This document shows positions 43,904 to 51,915 of a stretch of DNA of 64,000 nucleotides, piece by piece. The stretch is taken from positions 434,001 to 498,000 of the forward strand of contig OZ220708.1 in assembly GCA_965116595.1 (NCBI GenBank), written 5' to 3'. The DNA comes from G963663315 sp963668255 (GTDB taxonomy: Bacteria; Pseudomonadota; Gammaproteobacteria; Arenicellales; Poriferihabitantaceae). The notes below the pieces were generated by a model, which saw only the letters and a program-made list of their open reading frames with translations, ran no database searches and was not told the origin of the DNA. Numbering within the stretch: the stretch's first letter is position 1; each line of letters begins with the position of its first letter. Both the position numbers and the translations under genes were made by a program.

Positions 43904-44038
43904 CTGCCTATGTGTTATTGCTAAATTATCAGTGCCGAAACAGGCTCTGTCAATTCGAATCTACATCTTAACGCATCCTCTAGTCCTCAATGCAACAAAA
44001 ACAAACCAATTCACTATTGGGATTAATAATTTCTTGCG

Positions 44039-44953
44039 TTAAATGGCGACGGGTTCATCGGTGCAGCCTTCCAACTCAATCTGCACAGTAACGTGACCGA
44101 TAGCAAAGCGTTCCGCCAGGCGCAACCGAATCTGGGCGATAGCCTGGTCCGGGCTGGCGCCCTTGACAACACGCGCGTGCAAAGTCAGCAAGGAACGTTC
44201 TTGTGATAAAGACCATGCGTGTACATGATGCACATCTTCAACGACTGGAATATAAGAAACCAGGTCCCGGCCGATTTCGCGAACATCCAATTTTTCGGGA
44301 ACTCCTTCCAGCAGTACATGTGCCGAATCTTTGAGCAGAAACCAAGCGCTGCGCAGCACCAGCAACCCGACCAGAACAGAAAGCAGCGGATCAACCGGCA
44401 GCCATCCGGTTATCATGATGATCAACGCCGCGACGACCGCGGCGGCTGAACCGAGCATGTCACCCAACACATGCAGCAACGCGCCACGTACATTGAGATT
44501 ATCACGGTCGGCGCCGTGAAGCAGCATAAAGGCAACGAGATTGACGACAAGGCCCACTACCGCCACTACCAGCATTGGGCCGGCAAGCACTTCAACAGGA
44601 TTAAAGAACCGACCGACCGCTTCGATAAAGATCCAGCCAATAATGAATATCAGAGTGATACCGTTGGTGAAGGCGGCAAGGACCGGGAAGCGGTGGAAAC
44701 CGTAGGTATGCACTTTGTCAGCAGGACGGCGACTCAACCAGAAGGCAATCCAGGCAAACAGCAGGGCCGCCGTGTCAACAAGCATGTGGGCAGCATCAGC
44801 CAACAGCGCCAGCGATCCCGAAATCACACCACCGACAACCTCAACCAGCATGAAACTCCCGGTCAGCAACAAAGTCCAAAAGATGCGCCGGGAATTGCTG
44901 ACATGCCCTCCTCCGACCTGTCCATGATTGTGTCTGTCATGATCAGCGGTCAT
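44039..44953 (-). CDS. cation diffusion facilitator (CDF) metal exporter
   Basis: Zinc/cobalt-type proton antiporter of the inner membrane, 304 residues from the ATG at 44953, which has a strong GAGGGAG Shine-Dalgarno. Six membrane segments; the metal-site motifs LADAAHMLVDT and HVLGDMLGS carry the HxxxD pairs. The N-terminus is His-rich (HDRHNHGQVGGGH) and the C-terminal cytoplasmic domain has DVHHVHAWSL. The open frame continues to 45073 but without family resemblance. Metal specificity is not certain; a cobalt-dependent enzyme lies nearby. Confidence 0.88.
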   Translation of the reverse strand: MTADHDRHNHGQVGGGHVSNSRRIFWTLLLTGSFMLVEVVGGVISGSLALLADAAHMLVDTAALLFAWIAFWLSRRPADKVHTYGFHRFPVLAAFTNGITLIFIIGWIFIEAVGRFFNPVEVLAGPMLVVAVVGLVVNLVAFMLLHGADRDNLNVRGALLHVLGDMLGSAAAVVAALIIMITGWLPVDPLLSVLVGLLVLRSAWFLLKDSAHVLLEGVPEKLDVREIGRDLVSYIPVVEDVHHVHAWSLSQERSLLTLHARVVKGASPDQAIAQIRLRLAERFAIGHVTVQIELEGCTDEPVAI

Positions 44954-45282
44954 CGCCGGCTCCCTCTGGTTTTCCGGTAGCTGAATCGTGTGGATTTGCC
45001 ATGGCAGAGTATTATGAACTGGGTTGTTTACATCTCTAGTGGCAATCTTATCCAAAATCCAGGTGAAATACACAAAAGCCTGAAAGCAGAATATCCTTGA
45101 GAACCTCCATGGTTCCTGAAACTGCAGTCAGGGATTGCCTAATGCAAATTCAGCCTGCGTCCTTCCGATGCGAAGGGAATGCCTGACACCGTAACAGACC
45201 AGCCTCGACAAGCCACACTCATATAGAGTACCATTAATAGTATTATTTACAGCACTATTAATAACTCTAAGGGCTTTAACTC
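44954..45282. other. intergenic with toxin-antitoxin operator
   Basis: Contains the upstream region of the CDF gene and the control region of the YefM/RelE pair. Apart from the palindrome listed separately and a small hairpin GAACCtccatGGTTC near 45102-45116, I see nothing further. Confidence 0.5.
45225..45270 (+). promoter_or_regulatory. palindromic operator of the YefM/RelE pair
   Basis: Nested inverted repeat: TAGAGT (45225-45230) with ACTCTA (45265-45270), and ATTAATAGT (45234-45242) with ACTATTAAT (45255-45263). It ends 12 bases before the antitoxin ATG, the usual place for autoregulatory binding. Confidence 0.6.
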
Positions 45283-45534
45283 ATGACCAGCATCAAAGCA
45301 AACGACATCAAGACCAAAGGCGTGTCCGTTGTCGAGTCGGCGCTCCAGAAAGACGGAGAAGCCATAATTACCGTGCGTGGTGAACGCAAGTATGTCGTGC
45401 TCGACTTTAAAACCTACAACAAGCTGCGTGAGTACGAATTGGACATTGCCCTTCAGGAAGCGCGTAAAGACATAGCAGATGGAAACTATAACACTGAAAG
45501 CGTTGATGAGCATATGAAAAGAGTACTGGGCTGA
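45283..45534 (+). CDS. Phd/YefM-type antitoxin
   Basis: An 83-residue antitoxin. TSIKANDIKTKGVSVVESAL, GEAIITVRGERKYVVLDFKTYNKLRE is the Phd/YefM DNA-binding part, and the C-terminus (DGNYNTESVDEHMKRVLG) the toxin-binding tail. Its stop overlaps the toxin ATG by one base (TGATG). Confidence 0.88.
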   Translation: MTSIKANDIKTKGVSVVESALQKDGEAIITVRGERKYVVLDFKTYNKLREYELDIALQEARKDIADGNYNTESVDEHMKRVLG

Positions 45535-45809
45535 TGCCCTACACGCTCATCTACCCGGACAGCTATATCAGACACGCCAGAAAATTCTTGAGCAAGCACC
45601 CGGAAATACACAGTCAATATAGAAAAACACTCGAATTGCTGGAACTGAACCCTTACCATCCATCATTGCGACTGCACAGCCTTAAAGGCCGTTCAAAAGG
45701 TTTATCCTCAATATCAATCAATATGAGTTATCGGATCGTGTTGGATTTGGAGATTCGGGATGAGAAGATCATTCTTGTTAAAATTGGCAACCACGATCAG
45801 GTTTACTGA
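45534..45809 (+). CDS. RelE/YafQ-type toxin
   Basis: A 91-residue RelE-superfamily toxin (SYIRHARKFLSKHPEIHSQYRKTLELL, PSLRLHSLKGRSKGLSSISINMSYRIV, ILVKIGNHDQVY), closest in pattern to the YafQ/HigB-like subgroup with the C-terminal GxHDxVY motif. Coupled to the antitoxin. Beyond its stop the bases 45795-45862 contain nested inverted repeats of unclear role. Confidence 0.87.
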   Translation: MPYTLIYPDSYIRHARKFLSKHPEIHSQYRKTLELLELNPYHPSLRLHSLKGRSKGLSSISINMSYRIVLDLEIRDEKIILVKIGNHDQVY

Positions 45810-45962
45810 ATCAATAAAAAGGCGATCATGATCCAGTAAACTCCGCCACAATAAACCTGATCTTCCGGCGTCGCCAGGCGTATTTCACCAACCTCATAGC
45901 ACAACCCGGAACTGGTTAGAGTGCAACCATGATATTAACGATGTTAGCAACAATATATTTTG

Positions 45963-46076
45963 TACCGTACGTGATATAAATAGAATTATCCCGGCTGGGT
46001 TGCACGGATATGTCACGTACGGTAACAATTCATTGTTTTTGTGCGCTTGACATGCTATTTTTTACCGTACGATAAA
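45963..46076 (+). promoter_or_regulatory. hipBA promoter with three palindromic operator sites
   Basis: TACCGTACGTGA at 45963-45974 is the exact reverse complement of TCACGTACGGTA at 46013-46024, and TACCGTACGATA at 46063-46074 is a third copy. A promoter with TTGACA (46047-46052) and a GATAAA-like -10 (46071-46076) overlaps the third site. The arrangement fits HipB repression with looping. The 282-base gap 45810-46091 holds no gene. Confidence 0.75.
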
Positions 46077-46091
46077 TTTTGTTTACGCTCT

Positions 46092-46376
46092 ATGACCAAA
46101 CAACAAGTGCAATACGGTACGATTCAATCTGCCGGGGATCTCGGCAAACTGGCGCGCACACATCGAAAACAGCGGAAGCTGACATTAGAGACCATTTCGG
46201 GCCTGGGCAACCTGAGCACCCGTTTCCTGTCCGAATTCGAGCGCGGCAAGGAAACTGCCGAGATAGGCAAGGTGCTGAAAGCACTACGCACCCTGGGACT
46301 GGAAGTGACTATCCAGCCCCGCGAGAGCTCTGTTTTCAAACCTCCCTCACCGCAAGATGAAGAAAACCGTGCCTGA
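46092..46376 (+). CDS. hipB: HipB-type antitoxin, helix-turn-helix regulator
   Basis: A 94-residue protein with an XRE-type HTH (LGKLARTHRKQRKLTLETISGLGNLSTRFLSEFERGKE region). It should bind the operators upstream and neutralise HipA. The ATG at 46092 is chosen because an extension to 46041 would run through the promoter and third operator. Overlaps hipA by 20 bases. Confidence 0.87.
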   Translation: MTKQQVQYGTIQSAGDLGKLARTHRKQRKLTLETISGLGNLSTRFLSEFERGKETAEIGKVLKALRTLGLEVTIQPRESSVFKPPSPQDEENRA

Positions 46377-47631
46377 CGCGGACGGCTTGAACGTCTGGAA
46401 CGATCAACGACTCGTTGGCTACCTGTGGCGAAACGCCCAGGGTCGAATTGGTTTTCGTTACGATGAGGAATGGCTGACGCAACGCGGATTTGCCGTCTCC
46501 CACACATTGCCTCTGCGAAACGAGGATTTCGCTCCAGAAGAAAGTCTCGCTCATCGCTTCTTCGCTAACCTGCTTCCAGAGGGCGGTATTCGGGATCAGA
46601 TTGCTCGTGACCTTAAAGTTGCCAATACCGATTTTGACTTGCTCAGGGCCATAGGTGGCGAATGTGCGGGTGCGCTTTCGTTACTGCAGGTTGAACACCA
46701 ACCTTCCACTGAACACGAATATCATACGTTCCCGGACGATCAGCTAACCAATTTTGTCCTGCGCCGTGGTCAGGGATATACCTGGGCCATAAATGAACGT
46801 CCCCGGCTTTCCCTCGCCGGAGCCCAGGACAAATGCCCTGTCCTTGTTGAAAATGATACTTATAAGCTGCCCAGGAAAGAATCACCTTCCAGCCATATCC
46901 TCAAGTTCGAACTGGTCAACTATCGCCACATCCCGGCCTACGAAACTTTTACCACACTGCTTGCCAGAGCTATCGGCTTGCCTGTCGTGAGTATCCGGTT
47001 ACGATCTATTGCAAAGACACACTATGCGCTGATTGAGCGCTATGACCGTAATCGGGATGAACACGGCCAGATTACAAGATTGCACCAAGAAGACTTTTGC
47101 CAGGCGCTGGGCTTTGGGCATGAACGGAAATACCAGGAGTATGGCGGACCCTCTTTCACGGACTGTTATCGCCTGATTCAGGATGTTTCCAGTGACCCGG
47201 CCAACGATCTGCAACACTTGTTGCGCTGGCAAATCTTCAATGTCCTTGCCGGCAATTCGGATGGTCATGCCAAAAACCTTTCGCTCCTTTATCAACCCAA
47301 TGGGGAAATCCGGTTAGCGCCCTTCTATGATCTGGTCTGTACCCGAGCCATCGAACGAATTGATTATCATCTGGCGTTTTCCGTTGGCGAAGAAAGAGCC
47401 CCCAGGATGGTTTCATCGAAACACTGGGCAGATTTGGCCCAACGTTGTGGCATTCGGTCCCGGTTTCTTAACAATCAGGTTCAGGGGATGGCTGACGGAT
47501 TGCTGCAACAGCTACAGCCAACACGGGAAACATTTGAGAGCCTGTATGGAAACTATGCCGCCCTGCAACGAATAGAACAAATTGTCACCAGACAATGCCA
47601 GAGAACGCTGAACGAAAAGGGTAAGTTCTAA
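46357..47631 (+). CDS. hipA: HipA-type serine/threonine kinase toxin
   Basis: Toxin kinase; E. coli HipA phosphorylates glutamyl-tRNA synthetase and causes persistence. The 424-residue protein has the N-terminal subdomain (VGYLWRNAQGRIGFRYDEEWL), the autophosphorylated Ser loop RLSLAGAQDK near residue 150, the catalytic GNSDGHAKNLSLL near residue 307 and the metal-binding FYDLVCTRA. All key residues are present, so it looks active. Confidence 0.9.
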   Translation: MKKTVPDADGLNVWNDQRLVGYLWRNAQGRIGFRYDEEWLTQRGFAVSHTLPLRNEDFAPEESLAHRFFANLLPEGGIRDQIARDLKVANTDFDLLRAIGGECAGALSLLQVEHQPSTEHEYHTFPDDQLTNFVLRRGQGYTWAINERPRLSLAGAQDKCPVLVENDTYKLPRKESPSSHILKFELVNYRHIPAYETFTTLLARAIGLPVVSIRLRSIAKTHYALIERYDRNRDEHGQITRLHQEDFCQALGFGHERKYQEYGGPSFTDCYRLIQDVSSDPANDLQHLLRWQIFNVLAGNSDGHAKNLSLLYQPNGEIRLAPFYDLVCTRAIERIDYHLAFSVGEERAPRMVSSKHWADLAQRCGIRSRFLNNQVQGMADGLLQQLQPTRETFESLYGNYAALQRIEQIVTRQCQRTLNEKGKF

Positions 47632-47715
47632 CACTCGCGCGAAATAACTGTATTGGATTCCTGCTCCCACAAATCGACAGCCTGACTGTTACAGTCAAAC
47701 AGGTCAGAGATACAT

Positions 47716-48039
47716 TTATGGATATTCTGGTCCAACCGAACCAAATCTATTGGCATCATAAAATCCCTTTTGTTCTTTCATTCTTCTGGCAGCCGCCAGA
47801 AGTTTCCTGTTCGGCGCAGGTGGATTGTCCAGTGCATCAAAAACCCGATCAGCCCCGTCAAGGGTCAATCGAATGGTTCTTGCTTGCTCAATAACCATTG
47901 TCGCCTTCGCTGTGACGGCATCAACAATAAACTGGGACAAAGTAGCGCCAGACATCTCTGCAGCGTTCTTGACCAACTCCTGTACATCCCGGGTTACACG
48001 CGCAACAAGGCGTACCTCTTTCGACGCTACAGGGGTCAT
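47716..48039 (-). CDS. DUF1778 (TacA-type) antitoxin, toxin missing
   Basis: A 107-residue protein with the DUF1778 ribbon-helix-helix (KEVRLVARVTRDVQELVKNAAEMSG, ATLSQFIVDAVTAKA). TacA-type antitoxins normally precede a GNAT acetyltransferase toxin. Here only 84 bases separate its stop from the convergent hipA end, so the toxin is absent. A palindrome TGCCATATCGGCA (48082-48094) and GAGGTAAGAGC Shine-Dalgarno lie upstream. Confidence 0.82.
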   Translation of the reverse strand: MTPVASKEVRLVARVTRDVQELVKNAAEMSGATLSQFIVDAVTAKATMVIEQARTIRLTLDGADRVFDALDNPPAPNRKLLAAARRMKEQKGFYDANRFGSVGPEYP

Positions 48040-48150
48040 TGCTCTTACCTCATAAATTAAATAAATCTAACCCGAACTGTATGCCATATCGGCACACAAA
48101 TAAAGCAAACGCTGTCCGGGAAGGATACGCCTGAACTGAGCGTCAAGGAA

Positions 48151-49722
48151 TCACTCCCACTCAATAGTAGCCGGAGGCTTGCCGGAAATATCGTAGGTGA
48201 CCCGGCTGATGCCGCGCACTTCGTTGATGATTCTGTTGGAAACCTTTGCCAGCACCGGGTAAGGAAGATGCGCCCAGTTCGCGGTCATGAAGTCGGTTGT
48301 TTCGACGGCACGAAGCGCGATGACGTATTCATAGGCCCTGTTGTCGCCAACCACACCGACCGATTTCACCGGCAGAAACACGGCAAACGCCTGACTAGTT
48401 TTGTCGTACAGGTTGGCCTGGCGCAGTTCATCCAGAAAAATGGCATCGGCCTGACGCAGGATTTCTGCATATTGCGCCTTGACTTCACCCAGTATCCTGA
48501 CACCCAGCCCCGGCCCGGGAAAGGGATGGCGGTTGATCATTTGTGGCGGAATTCCCAGTTCCGTACCGATCCTGCGCACCTCATCCTTGAACAGTTCGCG
48601 CAACGGTTCGAGCAATTTCAAGTCCATGTCTTCAGGCAGGCCGCCGACATTGTGATGGGATTTGATTACCTTGGCTTGCGCGGACTTGTCTGCGTGCCTG
48701 TTGCCGGCAGACTCGATCACATCGGGGTAAATGGTGCCCTGGGCCAGCCATTTGGCATTGCCGATCCGGCTTGCTTCATGCTGGAATATTTCCACAAACA
48801 GGTTGCCGATTATCTTTCGTTTTCGCTCAGGATCGGTCACTCCCTCAAGCCTGGCGAAATACCGGTCGCCGGCATCCACCCGGATCACCTTGACCCCCAT
48901 GTGCCGGGCAAACGTCTGCATCACCTGATCGCCCTCATTGAGCCGGAGCAGTCCGGTATCTATGAATATACAGGTCAGTTGGTCGCCAATCGCTGTATTC
49001 AGTAATGCGGCCACCACAGACGAATCGACCCCGCCTGACAACCCGAGAATCACATTGTCATCACCTACCTGGTCGCGAATCCATTGCAATTGGCTTTCGA
49101 TAATGTTGGCCGGAACCCAGTCAGATCCGCAGCCGCAGATTTGATGGACAAATCGGGACAGCATCGACTTGCCTTCAGTGGTATGGGTCACTTCAGGGTG
49201 GAATTGCACGCCATAGTACTTTCTGCTTTCATCTGCAATGACGGCAAAGGGACAGGTCGCTGTCTTGCCGACGGCTTCGAATCCGTCCGGCAATCGGGTT
49301 ACCTGATCGCCGTGGCTCATCCAGACCGCCAGTTCCTGATCGGCTGGCCCACACAATTGGCTTGGCTTGCAGGTATTGACCAGGGCCAGTCCATATTCAC
49401 GATGATCTGCTATTTTCACCGAACCACCGAGTTGGGTGACCAGGGTCTGCATGCCGTAACAGATGCCCAGTATCGGCCAGCCCGCTTCGAATATGATGTC
49501 AGGGGCACGGGTATCGGAATCCTCATAGACTGAGGCATGGCTGCCTGACAGAATCACCCCCTGTGGGGCGAATTGCCTTATTACTTCGGAGTCGACATGG
49601 TATGGGAAAATCTCGCAGTAGACCCCGAGTTCCCGAACACACCGACCGATTAGCTGCGTATACTGTGCGCCAAAATCGAGGATGAGAATTTTTTGCCGGT
49701 GAGGATCCTGGAAACCGGGCAT
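48151..49722 (-). CDS. guaA: GMP synthase (glutamine-hydrolysing)
   Basis: Makes GMP from XMP, glutamine and ATP. The 523-residue protein has the amidotransferase domain (GICYGMQ with the catalytic Cys; FHPEVTHT with the His), the ATP-pyrophosphatase P-loop GLSGGVDSSV near residue 230 and the C-terminal dimerisation domain. Length matches E. coli (525). It follows guaB by 59 bases, the usual guaBA order. Confidence 0.97.
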   Translation of the reverse strand: MPGFQDPHRQKILILDFGAQYTQLIGRCVRELGVYCEIFPYHVDSEVIRQFAPQGVILSGSHASVYEDSDTRAPDIIFEAGWPILGICYGMQTLVTQLGGSVKIADHREYGLALVNTCKPSQLCGPADQELAVWMSHGDQVTRLPDGFEAVGKTATCPFAVIADESRKYYGVQFHPEVTHTTEGKSMLSRFVHQICGCGSDWVPANIIESQLQWIRDQVGDDNVILGLSGGVDSSVVAALLNTAIGDQLTCIFIDTGLLRLNEGDQVMQTFARHMGVKVIRVDAGDRYFARLEGVTDPERKRKIIGNLFVEIFQHEASRIGNAKWLAQGTIYPDVIESAGNRHADKSAQAKVIKSHHNVGGLPEDMDLKLLEPLRELFKDEVRRIGTELGIPPQMINRHPFPGPGLGVRILGEVKAQYAEILRQADAIFLDELRQANLYDKTSQAFAVFLPVKSVGVVGDNRAYEYVIALRAVETTDFMTANWAHLPYPVLAKVSNRIINEVRGISRVTYDISGKPPATIEWE

Positions 49723-49781
49723 TGATTCAAATCCTCGAAAACTGAGTAGTATTCAATCGGATATTCCCGGATATGGCGAAA

Positions 49782-51251
49782 TCAGTTGATCCGTGTTGTT
49801 TGATAGTTGGGCGCCTCCTTGACGACGGAAACATCATGTACATGACTTTCCTTCATGCCTGCGTTGGTGATTCGAATCATTTTGGCGTTCGCCCTAAGAT
49901 CACCAATGGTTGCACTTCCGGTGTATCCCATGCTGGCGCGCAATCCTCCCATCAGTTGGTGGACCACATTCACCATCGGTCCCTTGTAGGATACGCGACC
50001 TTCAATGCCTTCAGGGACGAACTTGTCTGCGCTGTCAACCCCATCCTGAAAATACCGGTCCCTGGAGCCTTTCTGCATCGCGCCCAATGATCCCATTCCG
50101 CGATAAGACTTGTAGGATCGCCCCTGATAGATTTCAATCTCACCCGGCGCCTCATCGGTTCCTGCCAGAATGCTGCCAACCATGACACAATTTGCGCCAC
50201 AGGCAATACATTTGGCGATGTCTCCGGAAAATCGAATTCCACCGTCAGCAATAAACGGAATGTCAGTGTCTTTCAGCGCCCTGGTCACTTCCTGAATCGC
50301 ATGGACCTGCGGCACACCGACCCCGGCCACAATCCGGGTAGTGCAGATTGAACCCGGCCCGATTCCGACCTTGACCGCATCCGCGCCAGCGTCAACCAGG
50401 TCTCGTGCCGCTTCAGCGGTTGCAATATTGCCGCCAATGACCTGTACACTGCCGTTGAATTGCTTGATCCATTTCACCCGTTCGATCACCCCCCTCGAAT
50501 GACCATGGGCGGTATCGACCACAATCGCATCCACTCCCGCATTGACCAGACACTCCACTCTTTCATCCGAATCCACGCCCACGCCGACTGCGGCTGCGAC
50601 CAGCAGCCGTCCATGGGCATCCTTGCAGGCACGGGGGAAATCCGTGGATTTCTGTATATCCTTGACTGTAACCAGTCCTTTCAGGGTATTTTCAGCGCCC
50701 ACAACCAATACCTTTTCAATCCGGTGTTTATGCAGAAGCTGTTGAATCTGATCAGAAGTCGCTCCTTCCACTACCGTAACCAGTCTGTCTTCGGGGGTCA
50801 TGACCTGACTGATCGGGGTTTCCATATTCTTCTCAAAACGCAGATCACGGCTGGTCACGATACCGATCACTTTCGGTCCATCCACAACCGGAACTCCAGA
50901 GATGTTATACCGGGTCATCAAGCCCAGTACATGGTTCACGCTGGCGGACTGTTCAACCGTAACAGGATCAGTGATGACTCCGCTTTCAAATTTTTTGACC
51001 CTGGTGACTTCAAGCGCCTGTTCAGCCGGTGTCATATTACGGTGTATAACGCCGACACCGCCTTCCTGGGCAAGGCTGATGGCCATATTCGCCCCGGTAA
51101 CAGTATCCATGGCCGCTGATACCAGAGGGATATTGATATTAAGATTACGGGTAAAACGGGTTTCAAGACGCGCATCCCGTGGCAGTATTTCGGATTTTGC
51201 CGGGAGCAGCAGGATGTCGTCGAAAGTGAGTGCGAGGTCGATAGGTTCCAT
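49782..51251 (-). CDS. guaB: IMP dehydrogenase
   Basis: Oxidises IMP to XMP, the first committed step to GMP. The 489-residue TIM barrel with an inserted CBS pair (around residues 93-205) has the catalytic loop GIGPGSICTTRIVAGVG and the flap SLGAMQKGSRDRYFQ. Length is typical (488). A TATAAT box sits only 6 bases before the ATG (see separate entry). Confidence 0.97.
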   Translation of the reverse strand: MEPIDLALTFDDILLLPAKSEILPRDARLETRFTRNLNINIPLVSAAMDTVTGANMAISLAQEGGVGVIHRNMTPAEQALEVTRVKKFESGVITDPVTVEQSASVNHVLGLMTRYNISGVPVVDGPKVIGIVTSRDLRFEKNMETPISQVMTPEDRLVTVVEGATSDQIQQLLHKHRIEKVLVVGAENTLKGLVTVKDIQKSTDFPRACKDAHGRLLVAAAVGVGVDSDERVECLVNAGVDAIVVDTAHGHSRGVIERVKWIKQFNGSVQVIGGNIATAEAARDLVDAGADAVKVGIGPGSICTTRIVAGVGVPQVHAIQEVTRALKDTDIPFIADGGIRFSGDIAKCIACGANCVMVGSILAGTDEAPGEIEIYQGRSYKSYRGMGSLGAMQKGSRDRYFQDGVDSADKFVPEGIEGRVSYKGPMVNVVHQLMGGLRASMGYTGSATIGDLRANAKMIRITNAGMKESHVHDVSVVKEAPNYQTTRIN

Positions 51252-51257
51252 CTACGG

Positions 51258-51263
51258 ATTATA
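51258..51263 (-). promoter_or_regulatory. guaB -10 box close to the start codon
   Basis: Minus-strand TATAAT ends 6 bases before the guaB ATG. If used, transcription would begin at or next to the ATG, giving a nearly leaderless mRNA. There is no clear -35 (TTCTAA at 17-bp spacing). Confidence 0.4.
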
Positions 51264-51303
51264 CAGTAAGCCGCCTGTGTTAGAAACAACTCTGATTAAA
51301 ATT

Positions 51304-51312
51304 TGCTATAAT
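51304..51312 (+). promoter_or_regulatory. extended -10 promoter of the chemosensory cluster
   Basis: TGCTATAAT is a consensus extended -10, about 88 bases before the chosen CheW-like start and divergent from guaB. It explains why starts upstream of ~51320 are unlikely. Confidence 0.55.
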
Positions 51313-51399
51313 TCCGGTTCACAACAAGACCCTGGTGCTGCGACCATCCCGATCATTTTTGCAACCGAAGACAACCAGGCATCCGATCATCTTCGGGGG

Positions 51400-51912
51400 G
51401 TGCGCCAGACGCCGGAACAAGAGCGTCCGGGGAATCAAATATCCGGGGAATCTGAAAGCCAGGCCGGAACATGGCGGGGTTTTGTCTTTAACGTCGGGCA
51501 GTTGAGCCTTGCGATACCCTGTGCAGACGGGTTCGAAATTGTATCGGTTCGTGATCTGTCTCCTGTACCGATGACCCGGGAATGGATCAGGGGCATGCAA
51601 TGTATTCATGGGGAAATTTATACCGTGGTGGACTTTGCCGCGTTTATTGGTCTGGCGCCGACATCCGTTACTCAAACGTGCACTCTGCTGGCGCTCCCTG
51701 ACGCCGGACTGAAGAGTGCATTGTTGATCGCCGGCCGTATCAGCACACGATCATTTTCATCTGCATTAACCCTGGGGGATTGTGGGCAATTTCATGTAAA
51801 TCTGAACCCGTACCTGAGTGCGGTGGTGGTTGACCAGGGCCAACAGTGGGGAGTGGTTGATGTTGATGCACTGTGCGGCTCCCGCGACTTTGTGCAAATC
51901 GGACTTTATTGA
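51400..51912 (+). CDS. CheW-like (PilI-type) coupling protein
   Basis: A 170-residue CheW-domain protein: FVFNVGQLSLAIPCADGFEIV, MQCIHGEIYTVVDFAAFIGL, NPYLSAVVVDQGQQWGVVDVDAL. The frame is open far upstream into guaB on the other strand. No ATG exists between the promoter and the domain, so I choose the GTG at 51400, an uncertain start. Its place before a PilJ-like receptor resembles the pilI-pilJ order of the Chp system that controls type IV pili. Confidence 0.72.
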   Translation: MRQTPEQERPGNQISGESESQAGTWRGFVFNVGQLSLAIPCADGFEIVSVRDLSPVPMTREWIRGMQCIHGEIYTVVDFAAFIGLAPTSVTQTCTLLALPDAGLKSALLIAGRISTRSFSSALTLGDCGQFHVNLNPYLSAVVVDQGQQWGVVDVDALCGSRDFVQIGLY

Positions 51913-51915
51913 AGA

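Noticed and set aside
44471..44980. Plus-strand open frame of 169 codons opposite the CDF gene
   Set aside because: Shadow of the CDF coding sequence; composition reflects the complementary strand.
45795..45862. Nested inverted repeats GATCAGGTTTA/TAAACCTGATC and TTTACTG/CAGTAAA after the RelE-like toxin
   Set aside because: Loops are long, the pairing options conflict and no T run follows, so I do not call a terminator; could still be a regulatory structure.
48268..49005. Long plus-strand open frame opposite guaA
   Set aside because: It is the antisense shadow of a well-conserved gene and matches no family.
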